Below, one piece after another: positions 11,893-23,275 of a DNA stretch of 64,000 bases (the stretch's first letter is position 1; every line of letters starts with the position of its first letter). The DNA is taken from assembly GCA_007922225.1 (NCBI GenBank), contig ML679966.1, positions 51,919,583-51,983,582 on the forward strand, given 5' to 3'. The translations under genes were made by a program, and so were the position numbers. The notes beneath the pieces are model-generated. The model did not search any database and was not told the origin of the DNA. It saw only the letters and a program-made list of their open reading frames with translations. This DNA is from Emydura subglobosa. Taxonomy: Eukaryota; Chordata; Testudines; Chelidae.

Positions 11893-12154
11893 CAGGGGTT
11901 CTCAAACTCTTTTTTCTGGGACCCCCTTTGAAAATATTTGACCCCCCCAAAAAAGTGACACCCCCACATGCCATGCCACCCTTACATTTCTGCGCTGCTG
12001 CTGGGGGTGGCACTGCTCTCTGGCTGCCCAGCTCTGAAGGGTTCTGGCTGTCAGCCATGCACAGCATGTGTGGGGAGCTGACTGCTTGCGACCCCCACCC
12101 CCATAACCTCATGACCCCTGGAGGGGTCCCAATCCCCAGTTTGAAAAAACCCTG
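11893..12154. mobile_element. hAT-type miniature transposon inserted in CR1, 262 bp
   Basis: Ends are CAGGGGTTCTCAAACTCTTT and AGTTTGAAAAAACCCTG. The 8-bp target duplication ATCTAGAG is perfect, at 11885-11892 and 12155-12162. The interior is rich in CCCCC/GGGGT and encodes nothing recognisable. The ends match the widespread CAGGGGTTCTCAAACT hAT family of reptiles and mammals. Confidence 0.95.
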
Positions 12155-12344
12155 ATCTAGAGAATCATAAGTAATAGCCAGCATTGATTTGTCAAGAAGA
12201 AATCATGCCAAGTCAATCTAATTTCCTTCTTTGACATGATTATTGGCCTTATGGATCAGGGGAAGCTGTAGACATGATGCATCTTGTTTTTAGTAAGACT
12301 TTTAAAATAGTCTCATATACAAATTAGGGAAATATGATCTAGAT

Positions 12345-12545
12345 CAGCGTTTGTCAATTAAATTTCCCCGCGGAACCCTTTAGGCTCCACAGGGAAATTA
12401 CACTCATACTCGATACCCTCCGCCAAAAAATCCGGGACATCTTCCCTTTTTCGGCGGCGTGGAGAACAGCTGCTCTTGGCGGCGCGATGTCACTTTTTCG
12501 CAGAACCCTAACAAGGTTCCGCAGAACACCAATTGAGAAACACTG
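12345..12545. mobile_element. hAT-type miniature transposon inserted in CR1, 201 bp
   Basis: Inverted ends are CAGCGTTTGTCAATT and AATTGAGAAACACTG. The 8-bp target duplication ATCTAGAT (12337-12344) against GTCTAGAT (12546-12553) has one mismatch. CR1 sequence continues on both sides. It is GC-richer than its surroundings and has no transposase. Confidence 0.92.
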
Positions 12546-12830
12546 GTCTAGATTAAATTACTATAAAGGGGGTGCAAAACTGTACTCAAAGGATTGTTAT
12601 CAACAGTTCGCTGTCAACCTGGGAAGACATATTTAGTGGGGTCCACAGGGTTCTGTCCTGGGTCCACTACTAGTCCTTGGATAATGGAACGCAGAGTGTG
12701 CTTATAAAATCTGTAGATGACACCAAATTGGAAGCATTTGCTAGCATTTGAGGACAGGATTAGAATTCAAAATGACCTTGACAAATTGGAGAATTTGTCT
12801 GAAATCAAGATAAAATTGTTGATTGATCAC

Positions 12831-13729
12831 ATAGAAACAAGGTGTTTTTGATCCCTGAGAGGTGAGCATAATGCCTAGAATTCTCACATTTATCATTTGA
12901 AAAATTCACTTTTGTAAATATTTTTGATATTTCCTTAAAATTCACCATCTCTTGCCAGTTAACTTTTTTTCTAGAAAATTCAGAGCGCACAAACATAAAA
13001 AGGTGCATGAATATAATTGTAAAAAAATTGGAATAAATATTTTTATAGTATTTGTCTATCTTATTTCTAGATTTGGGCTAGTATGAAACTGAGCTATGGA
13101 AAGGCTGTAAAGCTAAAGTCAGAGGTTAAGAGGTTAGTCACAATCCTTCATGTGAGTAAATGAATATAACCTCTTTATTGCCTGAAACTCAGACTCTTTA
13201 TCATCAAGTATTCTATCTTAATCCAAATCCTTAATCCGTTTTGCCATTCAAACTAAAGAGAGCAAACAACTGTAGTCACAATAGTTTTTATTAAATATTT
13301 TAGCACCAATTTTCCATAAATTAGGGAGTCCTTTTTGTCTACTTACAAAAAATGAAAACTTGGTATGAATGGTCTAATCTGCTTCAGGTATTAAGAAGAG
13401 AAACATACACATACACTACATACTAACACAAAGTTCAGTTCTTAACTTTTTCAGAATCATAACATATGCCACTTAGCTTCACAATTAGCTTCAATGCAAG
13501 GTAGCTTTAGTTTTCCTCACACATGCTCTCTTTCTACTCCTCTAGCAGCAGATGACCTTCAGCTATTATTTCTCTGGATAGTAGAACTGAGCAGTCTTTC
13601 CATTGGGTATCGCTGCTATAGTTCTCTTCAGTTTTAACTATACTTTTGAATGTTCCTAGGTACTTACACACAATGACCTCTGACGTGTAATAGATGCCAC
13701 TAATTTGGAGTAGTCCAAGAAGTAGGAAG
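12831..13729. other. No gene seen
   Basis: AT-rich tail beyond the CR1 relic. The first bases may be its decayed continuation. No coding or repeat signal that I can name. Confidence 0.45.
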
Positions 13730-14345
13730 ATCATGCACAAAAGCTAATATAGGCAAGGGGCCAATTAGCCATGAGATGCACCTGGAGGGAAGCTAGGAGG
13801 CTTAAGTGAAGATGAAGCTCACCTGGGCAGACACAGACAGGGCTTCTATAAAACCAGGGAATTGGCAGTAGAGGAGGGCTGTAATGAGAAAAGCCTGCAG
13901 TCACATTCCCTAATACAAGGGGTGAAAGTAGGTGCCTGTAATATAGGAATGTAGTATAGGAAGCAGTCCAGGTAAGGAACAAGTAAGGGCTGAAAGAATA
14001 GACCAGAACTGTTGGTTCAAAGATTAGGCCCAGTTTCCTGTCAAGTTACTGTGGGAGTGGCCCAGACAGCGCAGTGAACACGTACACTGCCTGAGACTGT
14101 GTGGAGAGACTTTCTGGTGAGAATTCTGAAGGGGAGGATGACTGTGACATAGCCAGCAGACAAGCCATGAAGGACAGTTGCTGCAGGCCCTGACCAGTGG
14201 GAGAGGGGCCACAGAGCAAGTAACTGAGGCAACAGGCTGAATGACTGTTGGATAGGACATAGAGAGTGGCAAGCTAATTCCCATATAAGCCATGAGGAGA
14301 GCCCACCAGAGCGGTGTAGAGAGTGGTGCCCTGTCACAGGCCTGC
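13730..14345. repeat. GC-richer block, probable unidentified old repeat or LTR
   Basis: Base composition changes abruptly from AT-rich to about even. The block has overlapping open frames on the minus strand with no recognisable domain, a TATAAA-like word at about 13850 and ends near CCTGTCACAGG. This looks like an old interspersed element, perhaps an LTR. I cannot name it. Confidence 0.3.
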
Positions 14346-14537
14346 TTACCTCAAATGTAAAGGTTCAGAGAAGCTTTAGATAAGAATACTTTTCAATACT
14401 TATCTGACTTGAGCCTCCCAAGCTTCTGGAGTTTGTCTATTACTAATATAATTGTTTACAATTTGCAATCATTTTATGGACAAATTTTAAGTGACTAATT
14501 TTGAATTTGACCTCAGTTTTTTGAGATACTGTGGGAT

Positions 14538-14670
14538 GATTTTCAGAAGTGCTGAGCAAAACAATTCTAATTGAAGTCAGTAGAGCTTTGGGTAGTAAGT
14601 ACCACTGAAAATCAAGTCCTAGATTTCTAAAGTTGGGCACCTGATTCTGAGATACCCAAAATTATTGGAC
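14538..14670. repeat. Palindromic (hairpin) element
   Basis: The left arm GATTTTCAGAAGTGCTGAGC pairs with CACTGAAAATCAAGTCC around a centre near 14575, and continues in the AAAGTTGGGCACCTGATTC tail. This corresponds to the ancient palindromic MITE with core TTTTCAGAGGTGCTGAGCACC that I recall from turtles and birds. Confidence 0.6.
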
Positions 14671-15635
14671 AGTTACAAACAATTAGGTCCATATATCTAC
14701 TTCATAAATCACTACCAGAACACTTAAAGCATCATCTGTGATTTTCTCCTTTTAGTGGTTAGTTTCCATGGCTTCTTTCCAAGTTTTAAGCTTCATTTTC
14801 TATTGAAATACTGCATGAGTGTAAGCAATGCTCAAATGGCTTTTGCAACTGAAAACAAAAGTTCTAAAGCTTAAATAATGTACAGTAGAATTAACCCAAG
14901 ATGGTAACCAATATATCATAGATTCCACAGAATTCTGTAAGATATTAACTTGGTTCCAAAGATCACAGCATCTTAAAGCAACTATTGTAATTATATTTTT
15001 ATATTGCAGTAGTTATGGTAATGATCTCTATAGTTAAAGTTGAAATGCAAAGTCCATAATAATTTTCCCTTTTTCTACCTCTTGTGTTTGGGGAAAAAAA
15101 TCCTTTTGGGAAATATTTTTTCAAGCAGTCTCAACCCTGCAATTTTTTTTTTTTGTTTGAGTTTGGTTGAAACAAACAAAAAAAAGTCAGCCACTTGAGT
15201 TGTGAAGGTGTAAAAAATTTCCAAATGAGAAATGTGTACATATCACTCCATGTAATAGCTGACATCTTGTTTAAATGTAGTTTGTTTCTAGGTATCAATC
15301 AGATGAAAAGTATATTGCACCATTTGTCAGACCACTATTATATGCACAAGTGCATCCATTCATGGATCTTTTAGGAACACAATTTTAACAGGGAGAAAGA
15401 GCATTAGCACTAAAATGAAAAGTATCATGCTGTGCATTTTAAAATTTTCAAAAATCTCATACGTTACATAGCCTGTTACTTAACTAACACCTCTGTTTGT
15501 GCATCTGACCTCTTCCTCACTCTTCCCCTTGAGTTTGTAACTTCAGACAATGGGACCAATGCAGTGTATGTGCGTTTCAATAGGAAGACACTCAGTTTAA
15601 ATGACTTTTCTAGGGGGCAAGGGAGTCTATTGGAT
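14671..15635. other. No gene seen
   Basis: AT-rich, with a T run at about 15142-15154. The open frame at 15432-15707 runs into the SINE to its right and is incidental. Confidence 0.45.
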
Positions 15636-15775
15636 TATGCAGGGAGTGAATCAGAAGAGCAAGGCTCTCTACTCCTAGTCCTGAGTAACTTGTGTGACCT
15701 TGGCTAAGTCATTTACCCTCTCTATGCCTCTGTTTTCCCAGCTATGAAAAAGGGGATAAAAGCACCCCCTTGAAA
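15636..15775 (+). mobile_element. MIR-like SINE fragment, sense
   Basis: Contains TGTGTGACCTTGGCTAAGTC, ATTTACCCTCTCTATGCCTC and TGTTTTCCCAGCTATGAAAA, the canonical sense order of the MIR/CORE SINE core. The tRNA-like head is degraded. Confidence 0.8.
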
Positions 15776-17515
15776 TAGTATTAATAATTTTCCCCCTACA
15801 GTGCCAGGGTTTACTCAGTCCATTTTCTACAGAGATAAATAAAGCCATATATAGTTTATTTTAAGGACTTTTCAGACAAGTTCCTAAAAACTTAAGCTTT
15901 GACTACACTGAGCTGATGTCAGAGAGCCTGTGCTGCATATTGTTTTTCCCCAATGTTATCAAAATTTCCATTCTCCCCATTAAATTACTGTGTCTTAGGT
16001 GCCAGTTATCAGTTGCCCTCTACCACAGAGACAGTTGTAGTTCAATGGTTCTATGTATGTAATCATCATGAAACGCTTTATGAGAAGTGCTGTGTAAGTG
16101 TAATATTCTATTACAGAATACTCTGCTTAATTGGAACATGCTGAATGCGGACAGTTACTTTACTGAGATATCTCCCAGGAAACTGATTTAGCTAATGATA
16201 CTGAATGGCAATAACCATTGCTTAAACAGGACACTATTAGCACAAATTCAACATAATGGGGATGAATTTAGATAGTGTTAAGTGGTGTTTAACCAACTGA
16301 TAAATTGGTATGAATTTGTAATCTCTGTCTTTTAATACACAAGTTGACAAATACATTTTAAAGGGTATATAGTCCTGCAGTGAATGTGTTAATCAAGGCA
16401 ACTGGATTCATAAAGGCAACAAACCAAGTAGTTCCAGAAAAAGGGGAGGGGACGGGAGTTGGAGGGAGAAAAAAAGCAGGGAAGCTCCCAGAGGACTCTC
16501 TCACTCTGCTGTCAAAAACAACAGACAGGACATCCAGTAAATACTATTGCATCTACAGCAACATCAAAAGAGAGAGACACCAGTTGCTGACCTGTCCTCT
16601 CCTAAAAGGTTTCATGTCTATTTAAAAAACAAATCAAAACAAAACAAAACCAAAAAACGTAAGACATACAAACTGGAGATCTTAGACTGTGAGGGAAATT
16701 TATTTTAAGGGGGATAATAAAACTGCTTTATATTTACAGGGAAAACCTTAACATTACTATATATATATATCTCATTGTTTAGCATTTTTATATATTTTAG
16801 CACATGTAATAATTCTCTGCTAGCAAAGATGGGAGCTTTGTCTCTTTGTTCCTCCAATGCCTTATACAAAGTTACTCATCCACATTGCTCGAAAAAGTCA
16901 GTCCCCTAGAATAGATACTGCAAACTGAATATAATTAAAATGGTGAGGCACTAAAATATGAAATGACAGTAATGCCCATAAAAGAAATGCCACATTTACA
17001 CATATTAAACATTAATATAAAAATTCTACGGCATTGTTGTCATAGAACCTGTCAAGCGCGTGAATAATCCTGCATTCTCATGTATCCGTTTATCATCTTC
17101 AGCCTACTGAGTCACCATGACTTTGGAATAAATGGTGCTTGTTATATGGGCCAGAGCATTTATCACTTGTGTAGTGTCATTCCACTTGGTTTTACAGCTG
17201 CAAACAGAAATCTAGGTATTGATTTTGTGAAGTTCACACTAGATGTAATCATAAGCATGGAAATTAAAAGACTGATAAAATCTAAGCAGTGTAAAGCGAT
17301 GAATAAAGATATAGTACAGCTGTAGCCTATAGAAATTGGATGAAATAATGGGTAGATGACCTTGAATTGTATTTGCATATTAACTTCTGTAGTCTGAGGA
17401 AGTTTATATAGTCCTCTCCAATGAGGGTCTCTCACAGAGAGCCAAAACTGAGGGATTAATTACAATCTAGGTTTTAGTCATGTCAACAAATGAGGGTAAT
17501 AAATACACATGGCAG
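15776..17515. other. No gene seen; minor simple repeats
   Basis: An A-rich stretch AACAAATCAAAACAAAACAA lies near 16628 and a (TA)n run at about 16759-16771. No coding signal. Confidence 0.5.
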
Positions 17516-17519
17516 GAGG

Positions 17520-17905
17520 AGGGAGGTGGAGAATCTGGGGAAAGTGGTGAGACAGAATAAAGGTTCCAAATAAAGTCATGCAGTTAGTCCAGGTATGTGT
17601 ACATCTTTGATGGTTCTGGGTTTTTTTTTTTTCTTTTTCTTTTTTTCCTGGGAGATTGATGTTTTCTTTTTCGAGTCAGTTTTTGTAGGGGACAAAGCTC
17701 ACTAAGCTTTGAATGAGAGTTTGGTAGCTTGGTGAAGAGATGGTAAAGACATTCCATTGTTTAGAAGAAGGCATGGGACAAGAGTAGGACCAGGAAATAA
17801 ATGTGGGATTGAGGATGGTATCATTGGAAGAGTGGTGGATGGTGAGGAGACTCAGAGGAAGATGTAGAACATAGCTAAGCAATGTAGGTCCTTGAAAGTG
17901 TGGAC
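17520..17905 (-). pseudogene. 3' end of an L2/L3-type LINE ORF, antisense relic
   Basis: Read on the minus strand, the sequence starting near 17905 gives LVHTFKDLHCLA, a match to the conserved C-terminal block LVFTYKALHGLAP of L2/L3-type LINE proteins. A degraded Pro/Ser/Leu-rich stretch follows. Frames are interrupted. It is related to the better preserved piece at 45470-46060. A T-rich run at 17620-17647 lies at the downstream side. Confidence 0.55.
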
Positions 17906-17984
17906 AAGGCTGGACTACATATGTAAAATAAGATTAGAAAACTGAGTCCTCCCAGCTGAGAAACTTTCCTTCAAACCAGCCTAC

Positions 17985-18095
17985 TACTTTTCCTGATTGC
18001 TCTGGGGCCTGGTACAAGGCCAAGAGAAGTCAGCTGAAAATCCTGAATTCTACTTCCACCGACTTCAATACGATTAACACAGGGCCCTTTGGTGA
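17985..18095. repeat. Possible palindromic element, degraded
   Basis: GGGGCCTGGTACAAGGCCAA and TCCACCGACTTCAATACG resemble parts of the 'CATTGACTTCAATGG' palindromic MITEs, but the second arm is weak. Confidence 0.3.
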
Positions 18096-19950
18096 CAAAT
18101 GCTCTGTAACAGGAAAGCAATGTTAGATCAAAATTGTTAAAATGGGTTGTCTACAAAATCCTGCTAGCATTTTTTGGGCAGGAGAGTAGGAGTGGGAGAA
18201 GGTGCCTGTCTTCTGTTGAGGAAGCCACATGGAATTTCATTTGATTTATCATTTCACAAGTGTTAACTGATGCAATCAGCTACCCTACAATTCCAGTTCC
18301 TTCTTTCTTTCTGCTCCTCTGATGTATAATCTGCAATTTGGGAAAACTACGCTAAAAAAAATTTTACACCTCCACTATACAGGGTCTTGGGAAGTAACAA
18401 ACGGAACATTTTAGATGAGTGAAACAGATAGAAATACAAAAAAAATCCTTGTCTTGTTTCATTTCATAAAGAAGTAAAAGAAATAATGGCCCCTTCTATA
18501 GTACTACAGCAGATATGAGTAAATTACTTCCAAGAGGAAGATCTAAGCAATAATTAAAAATGCTCCAGGTTTTTAGGTTACAACGTGGTGCTAAAGACAA
18601 GTACAACATACAGTATCTTTTCTATTTTGAAATTCTTTACTTGTAAACTATTTTCCATAGCGTATGTATTACACATAAAGGGTCTGGATAGGAAGAGGTG
18701 CAGAGTTCAATGGGAGCTTCAGGTATTCATGACCTCCTTGTGACCAGGCCTGTGACCGATAAGAAATATATATTTGAAATGCAGCTGTACAAAAACAAAA
18801 GCACTCTAGAATGGAGTTATTTATGGAATTGGGGCACAAATTTAGAAGACAGTTTAAAAACACAGAATCATAGGAATTAGAACACTGATCTGAATTAGCA
18901 TAGTAAAACGTATGTGTTTCTCGAATGCTGGAGTTAAAGCTCAGAAATCTTTCCAAAAAAGTCTTTTTTGTATGATTATGCCAATTTCTGCACATTTGAT
19001 AAGTATGTACATGGGGATCCGTATTTTGGGCCTTATCCAGATCAAACCCTAATACCAAGGCTTACTTGTTGCTAAGTGGATTTATAAAGTAAATAAGATG
19101 CTGCAGGCTCAGAAGGAAAAAATTATATTCTGTGCTATTGTGCCAGGTTAGAAAAAGCATATCAGGCAATTTCATAGGAAATCAGGCCCATCACACCATT
19201 TAACAGATGACAAGATTGTCAAAGCCTTTGTGTAAGCTAGTATTTAGTCTACTGTTGGTGTCAGACTTAAAAAAGTCAATTGCATATCTATTCAGAATTA
19301 AATTATTCTGATTGTTTGAAGCTACCTCTTAGAAGGCACACTTCATAGAACTCAAATTATTTACCCACCCTCCACCCCAAAGATTAATGGAGACTTTGGA
19401 ATAAGCAGAAAGCATGTCTGGGTTCTGTATCAGCCCCAGGACTGGTTCAGATCACCAATCCATCTGGTTAATTAAGGCAATTAACAAAATTCAGGTTAAG
19501 TGCTGAAGCTATTGCACCAGGATACCACCATTTCCAGTTTAATTGGAAGAAAATATCAACATCCAAACTAGAATCTCTCAGTTAGTATAGGTCTGACACA
19601 AACATGAGAATGGCAGCAGTTGGTCTTGTGACATCACAGCAATGGAAGGAATTATATTAGAGATCAGAGCATTTAGAAGATGACATACCAGACTTCAGTT
19701 GTAACTAGTGGCATGGCATCTGAAACAACTTCTAGTCAAATTACATTTCCAGACCACACGTGGCATAAAGTAGCAGACAGTAAAGGCAGACAAGAAAGCT
19801 TTTCAAATCTCTAAAAATGCCACTTAGTTCTTTCAAAAAAAGGGACAAAACTAAATCAAACACCATTTTCTTACTAATTACATGGGGAAGCATGTAATCT
19901 GTGTAGCTCCTGAAACTCAGAGAACAGTAGGCTTGCATTGGGCAGTCTTC
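18096..19950. other. No gene seen
   Basis: The longest open frame (minus strand, 18669-19058) has no recognisable domain and sits on unremarkable AT-rich sequence. I do not support it as a gene. Confidence 0.45.
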
Positions 19951-19959
19951 CACTGTTGC

Positions 19960-20310
19960 TTTTGTTAATGTACTAATGAGCCATTGTCACACTAGAGCCA
20001 ACCTGGCATCAGCAGTTACAATAAATTTACTGCAAGAACACTGCTGTTTGTAATTAGCTCTTCATTACACAATCAGGCTGATGTAGAGAAACTCTCATAT
20101 GATTTGCTCAGCAAATGAAGCAATATAATTACACCTCACTTGAAATCAACAAATTAGACTGCTGTTTGCAATTGGCTATATTATGTGTTATTAGTACTCC
20201 AGCAATTGCAGGCCTGTTTCAGCCTTTAGCACTTAAATAAAGTAAGCCTAATTAAAGTACTGAATAGTTTTGAATTTGCAAGATCAGCTGCATAATAGTC
20301 ACTATTTTTA
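19960..20310. promoter_or_regulatory. Candidate conserved non-coding element
   Basis: Repeat-free, AT-rich but complex sequence with a high density of homeodomain-like words (TAATTAG, TAATTAC, CTAATTAA, ACAATTA) and two CTGCTGTTTG[TC]AATT copies, at 20041-20056 and 20160-20175. This resembles developmental enhancers. The call is by texture only, with no comparative data. Confidence 0.2.
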
Positions 20311-21285
20311 CAATTAAAGAAGGAGTCAAGATTTGTGTGTGGCATAGTCTTCATAAATTTATGCCTTGGTCATGCCAATATCTAATGATGCACGTAGGAT
20401 TCACACATATAAATAATTAACATTTTTATTATTATATATTATGTATGAGCAAAGCAAAAATATGTTTACTTTGTAGCAATTTATTATCTAGCTAGACACA
20501 GAAGACTTGAATAGATTCAGATTAAGAGGAAAAGGCATTGTGAACTATCTGTTCACTTGCCTTGTTCCTGGCAGTAAGATGCTTTACTCATCTTTAACCA
20601 GTGTGATATTTCCCACATATTTTCCTTCTGTTTTGGATTTCTAGCTTTCTGCCATGACTTTGACCTTAAAGTAAAGTTAATGAGGAGTTAGCTGAACTAT
20701 TTGAAAGTTACCAAAGTGTTTGCACAAAACAAAAATAATGAACAGTGATGGACCAAGAAAGAATTAATCCATATACGTGAGCACTCAATGTCTTCTCATG
20801 GCATGGTTACTGGGAAATGGTAGAGATGCTCTAATATAGTATGGGAAAGTTGAATGCCACCGAAAATATTTTCCTGAAAGGGTTTTCCCCTCCTTTCCAA
20901 TTGTGCATGTAAAATGATGAGAGATTTATGATGAGCACCAGAGAGAGAGAGATATAAAATACAATGATGGGAACCTGGTCAAAGATTTTGGCATAAAAAA
21001 TTCATGGTTAAAAAAGCAAAAAATATAAATATCTACATAATGCAGTTGGAAAGTTCATTCTCATGTTACTTTATACATGCATCATACTTTTTAATTCAAC
21101 ACTAAGACAAAAGTGAATTTTAAAAAATTAATCTGGAAGGAAAAGCTTTGAAACATAAAACAAAAGGCTAACTTTCTTCTGAAGTAAAGAATAGACAAAA
21201 CAAGGATATCAAATTATAGGATGAATGATAAGAGGAAACAATAGGTGTACACAGATTACATTATTTCCCTATGTTTGGCACAGCA
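20311..21285. other. No gene seen
   Basis: AT-rich. A short (GA)n lies at 20941-20953. Nothing else is recognised. Confidence 0.45.
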
Positions 21286-21289
21286 TTAC

Positions 21290-21665
21290 CAGAGTCTACT
21301 CAGGATCCCAACAAGGGCAGTCAGGGCCAAGCATCAAAGCAGGGGCAAACCTGAGGCTAAAAGAGTAGCCAAGGAGTTTGTAGTCAGTTCCAGGTCAGGT
21401 TTGACTCTGAGGGCCAGAGTCCAAGTTAGATGTCAGGGTCCGAGTCAAGAGGCAAAGTCCAAAATAAGCCAAGTTTAAGTCAGGAGTACAAAAGCATAGA
21501 ACATGAATGGTTGTGGCAGCCACAGAAGATCCATTCTGTTGCCAGGACGCTTCCTGGAAAGCCCCATAGGTTTATATAGTGCAGGGAGTGATGGAGCCTG
21601 CTGGCTGTCAAACCTTTGAGGTGGAACTTGCCATAGTCTGTGTCCCTAGCGAGCAATGGGAAATG
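21290..21665. repeat. Block with repeated GTCAG/GAGTC words, probable old repeat
   Basis: Irregular repeats of GTCAGG, CCAGAGTCC, TCAGGGTCCGAGTC and AGGCAAAGTCC fill 21310-21490. A GC-rich tail follows (GCCAGGACGCTTCCTGGAAA). I recall similar 'GGTCAGGGTCCGAGTC' texture in dispersed reptile repeats but cannot name the family. The short open frame over it is a by-product of the pattern. Confidence 0.4.
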
Positions 21666-22650
21666 GAATCCATGTTGGTTACAGCTTCCACTGTGTAGCA
21701 GAAGCTAGAGATGTTAACTGTGGTGGTAGCTCTACAGACCTGGGTTCTAGACCCCTGGGGCCTTGCATCCCATATAATACAGCATATTGCATTATATTAA
21801 TGCAACAGAAATAACCCTTGAGGACATTAAGAACTATGCTGGCTAACAATAAAATGGCAACCACACAGTAACCACATTTGCTCTCGTTAGGCAGCAATAA
21901 TTTTTTTTATGAAATGCATAAACCATAAACTGCTGGTCCATTCAGTTTCAGCAACAGCTGTTTTTCTCTTCCAGGACCAGGCCGATACATTCTGTACATT
22001 AAAGATGAGATGTTTATAGGTATCTTTAGCTTAGCTCAATATACCTGACACAATATATCCAACAAAATGAATGTAGGAGATTAAGATAAACAGCCCAATG
22101 ATTTGCTAGACTATGTTTTTAATCAAGCCTAGACATGTGTAAAAGAAGATCTCTGCCACCATACAATTTCACCACAGCTCTTCCAGCAGAGATAAAGAGA
22201 AGCTATTTATTTTAAGTTGTTTATTGATATAAGAGACAGAAAAATTATGAAGGTACTTCCACATCACAGTGAAGTAGCTGGATACATTTGTGACTGTGAA
22301 TTACAAATAATGTCCTGATTGCATCATACACTCAAATTTGATGACTGAATGTATGTTTTCATAAAATCTTCAAGAAATCTAGTACATTGCTGCTGATTAT
22401 GAATATAATTAATGGCAAAATATCTAAGTTGAATGCATTAGATATGATTTCTCTGGTCCTATATAAACTTAAACTGACCTTCCATGAAAAGTTGAGACAG
22501 AATTATTATATTCTTAGTGCTAATAGATTGATTAAGTCTTTAGCATAGTTGTTGTCCTTCCTGGCTGCTAAGGTCTCTGAGAAAATATTGTGGTCTTTGC
22601 TAGTAGAAATTGTCAATACCTCCCTTGGGGATTATAGGTACAGCTTGTCT
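21666..22650. other. No gene seen
   Basis: AT-rich sequence without recognisable repeats or coding signal. Confidence 0.45.
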
Positions 22651-22654
22651 AAAG

Positions 22655-23275
22655 GAAGCACGTATGTGGCCTCTGCTCAAAATGCCATGTAACAGTGCTG
22701 ACAATCTATTCAATTATTGACCAGCACTGAATCTTCCATTTCTGGTTAAGATTACAGAAAAAATGGCAAGACAATTATCAAAGTAGCTAGAAGTTTCCGA
22801 TTATCTTGATCCTTGCAATCTAGATTTCAACACAAAGAGACTCCTTTTGTTGCATTGATTGATGATTTTTGGCAATGCATAAAGACAGGGCCCCCACATG
22901 GGGGGAAAAAAGGGTACACTTTACTGGGGCTCGGAGGCCCTGGGGGGCCCGGTCCAGGCTGCAACCCCCATTACAAAGAGGAAAAATATTTTCATGGCTC
23001 ATGAGATTGTATGTATGGGATGAGGGATTGTGGTATGTGTGTGGAAGGGGGCCCGTGTTACAAGTTTGTACTGGGCCCGAAAAAAATTATGCTTGGGCCC
23101 TGCACAAAGAGCTGGTATCCAGGCAGATATTATATCTATCAGTACTTCCTGCTGTTGATGCACTTGTGGTTTCTGACAGTAGGGGCTGTTCTTCAGTGGT
23201 TTTGTTCCTTTTAAGAGGGAGATTCCAAATAGCACTAATAGGTAATTGCTTTTCAGGCCCAAAAGATCTATTTTA
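22655..23275 (+). pseudogene. L2/L3-type LINE reverse transcriptase relic, split by a hAT element
   Basis: On the plus strand, degenerate translation gives the RT blocks PLLKMPCNSADN, LNLPFLVKITEKM, YLDPCNLDFNTK and then, in another frame, ETPFVALIDDFW. These correspond to the family blocks RPLLKKP..., YRPVSNLPFL.KVIE and LDPFQSGFRP..TETALVALIDDL. After the insertion at 22886-23102 the RT resumes with GAVLQWFCSF and, frameshifted, LRGRFQIALIGNCFSGP. Several frameshifts and stops are present. In active elements this is the polymerase of a non-LTR retrotransposon. Only a middle portion of the RT survives. The YADD block is not visible. Confidence 0.8.
22886..23102. mobile_element. hAT-like miniature transposon, 217 bp, inserted in LINE relic
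   Basis: Ends are CAGGGCCCCC and GGGCCCTG, continued inside by TGGGCCCGAAAA. The 8-bp target duplication CATAAAGA (22878-22885) against CACAAAGA (23103-23110) has one mismatch. LINE homology on both sides supports the boundaries. The interior is GC-rich at the left and has no coding content of its own. Confidence 0.88.

Larger units (their letters stand above)
11390..12830 (+). pseudogene. CR1 LINE reverse transcriptase region, sense strand, broken by three insertions
   Basis: The sequence at 11391-11420, 11674-11892, 12155-12344 and 12546-12830 joins logically into one CR1 ORF2 segment. It contains the recognisable CR1 blocks GGCCTGATGAAATGCACC, AGGGAATTATAGATCT, TGATTTGTCAAGAAGAAATC, GACCTTGACAAATTGGAGAA and the AAATCTGTAGATGACACCAA block that encodes the RT ADDT active site. 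Intact CR1 elements encode an endonuclease/reverse transcriptase. This copy has stops, deletions and three foreign DNA transposons, so it is long dead. The 5' and 3' parts are missing. The insertions must postdate it, which gives a relative age order. Confidence 0.88.

Noticed and set aside
18669..19058. Minus-strand open frame of 129 codons
   Set aside because: No domain, no neighbouring exon signals and ordinary AT-rich composition.
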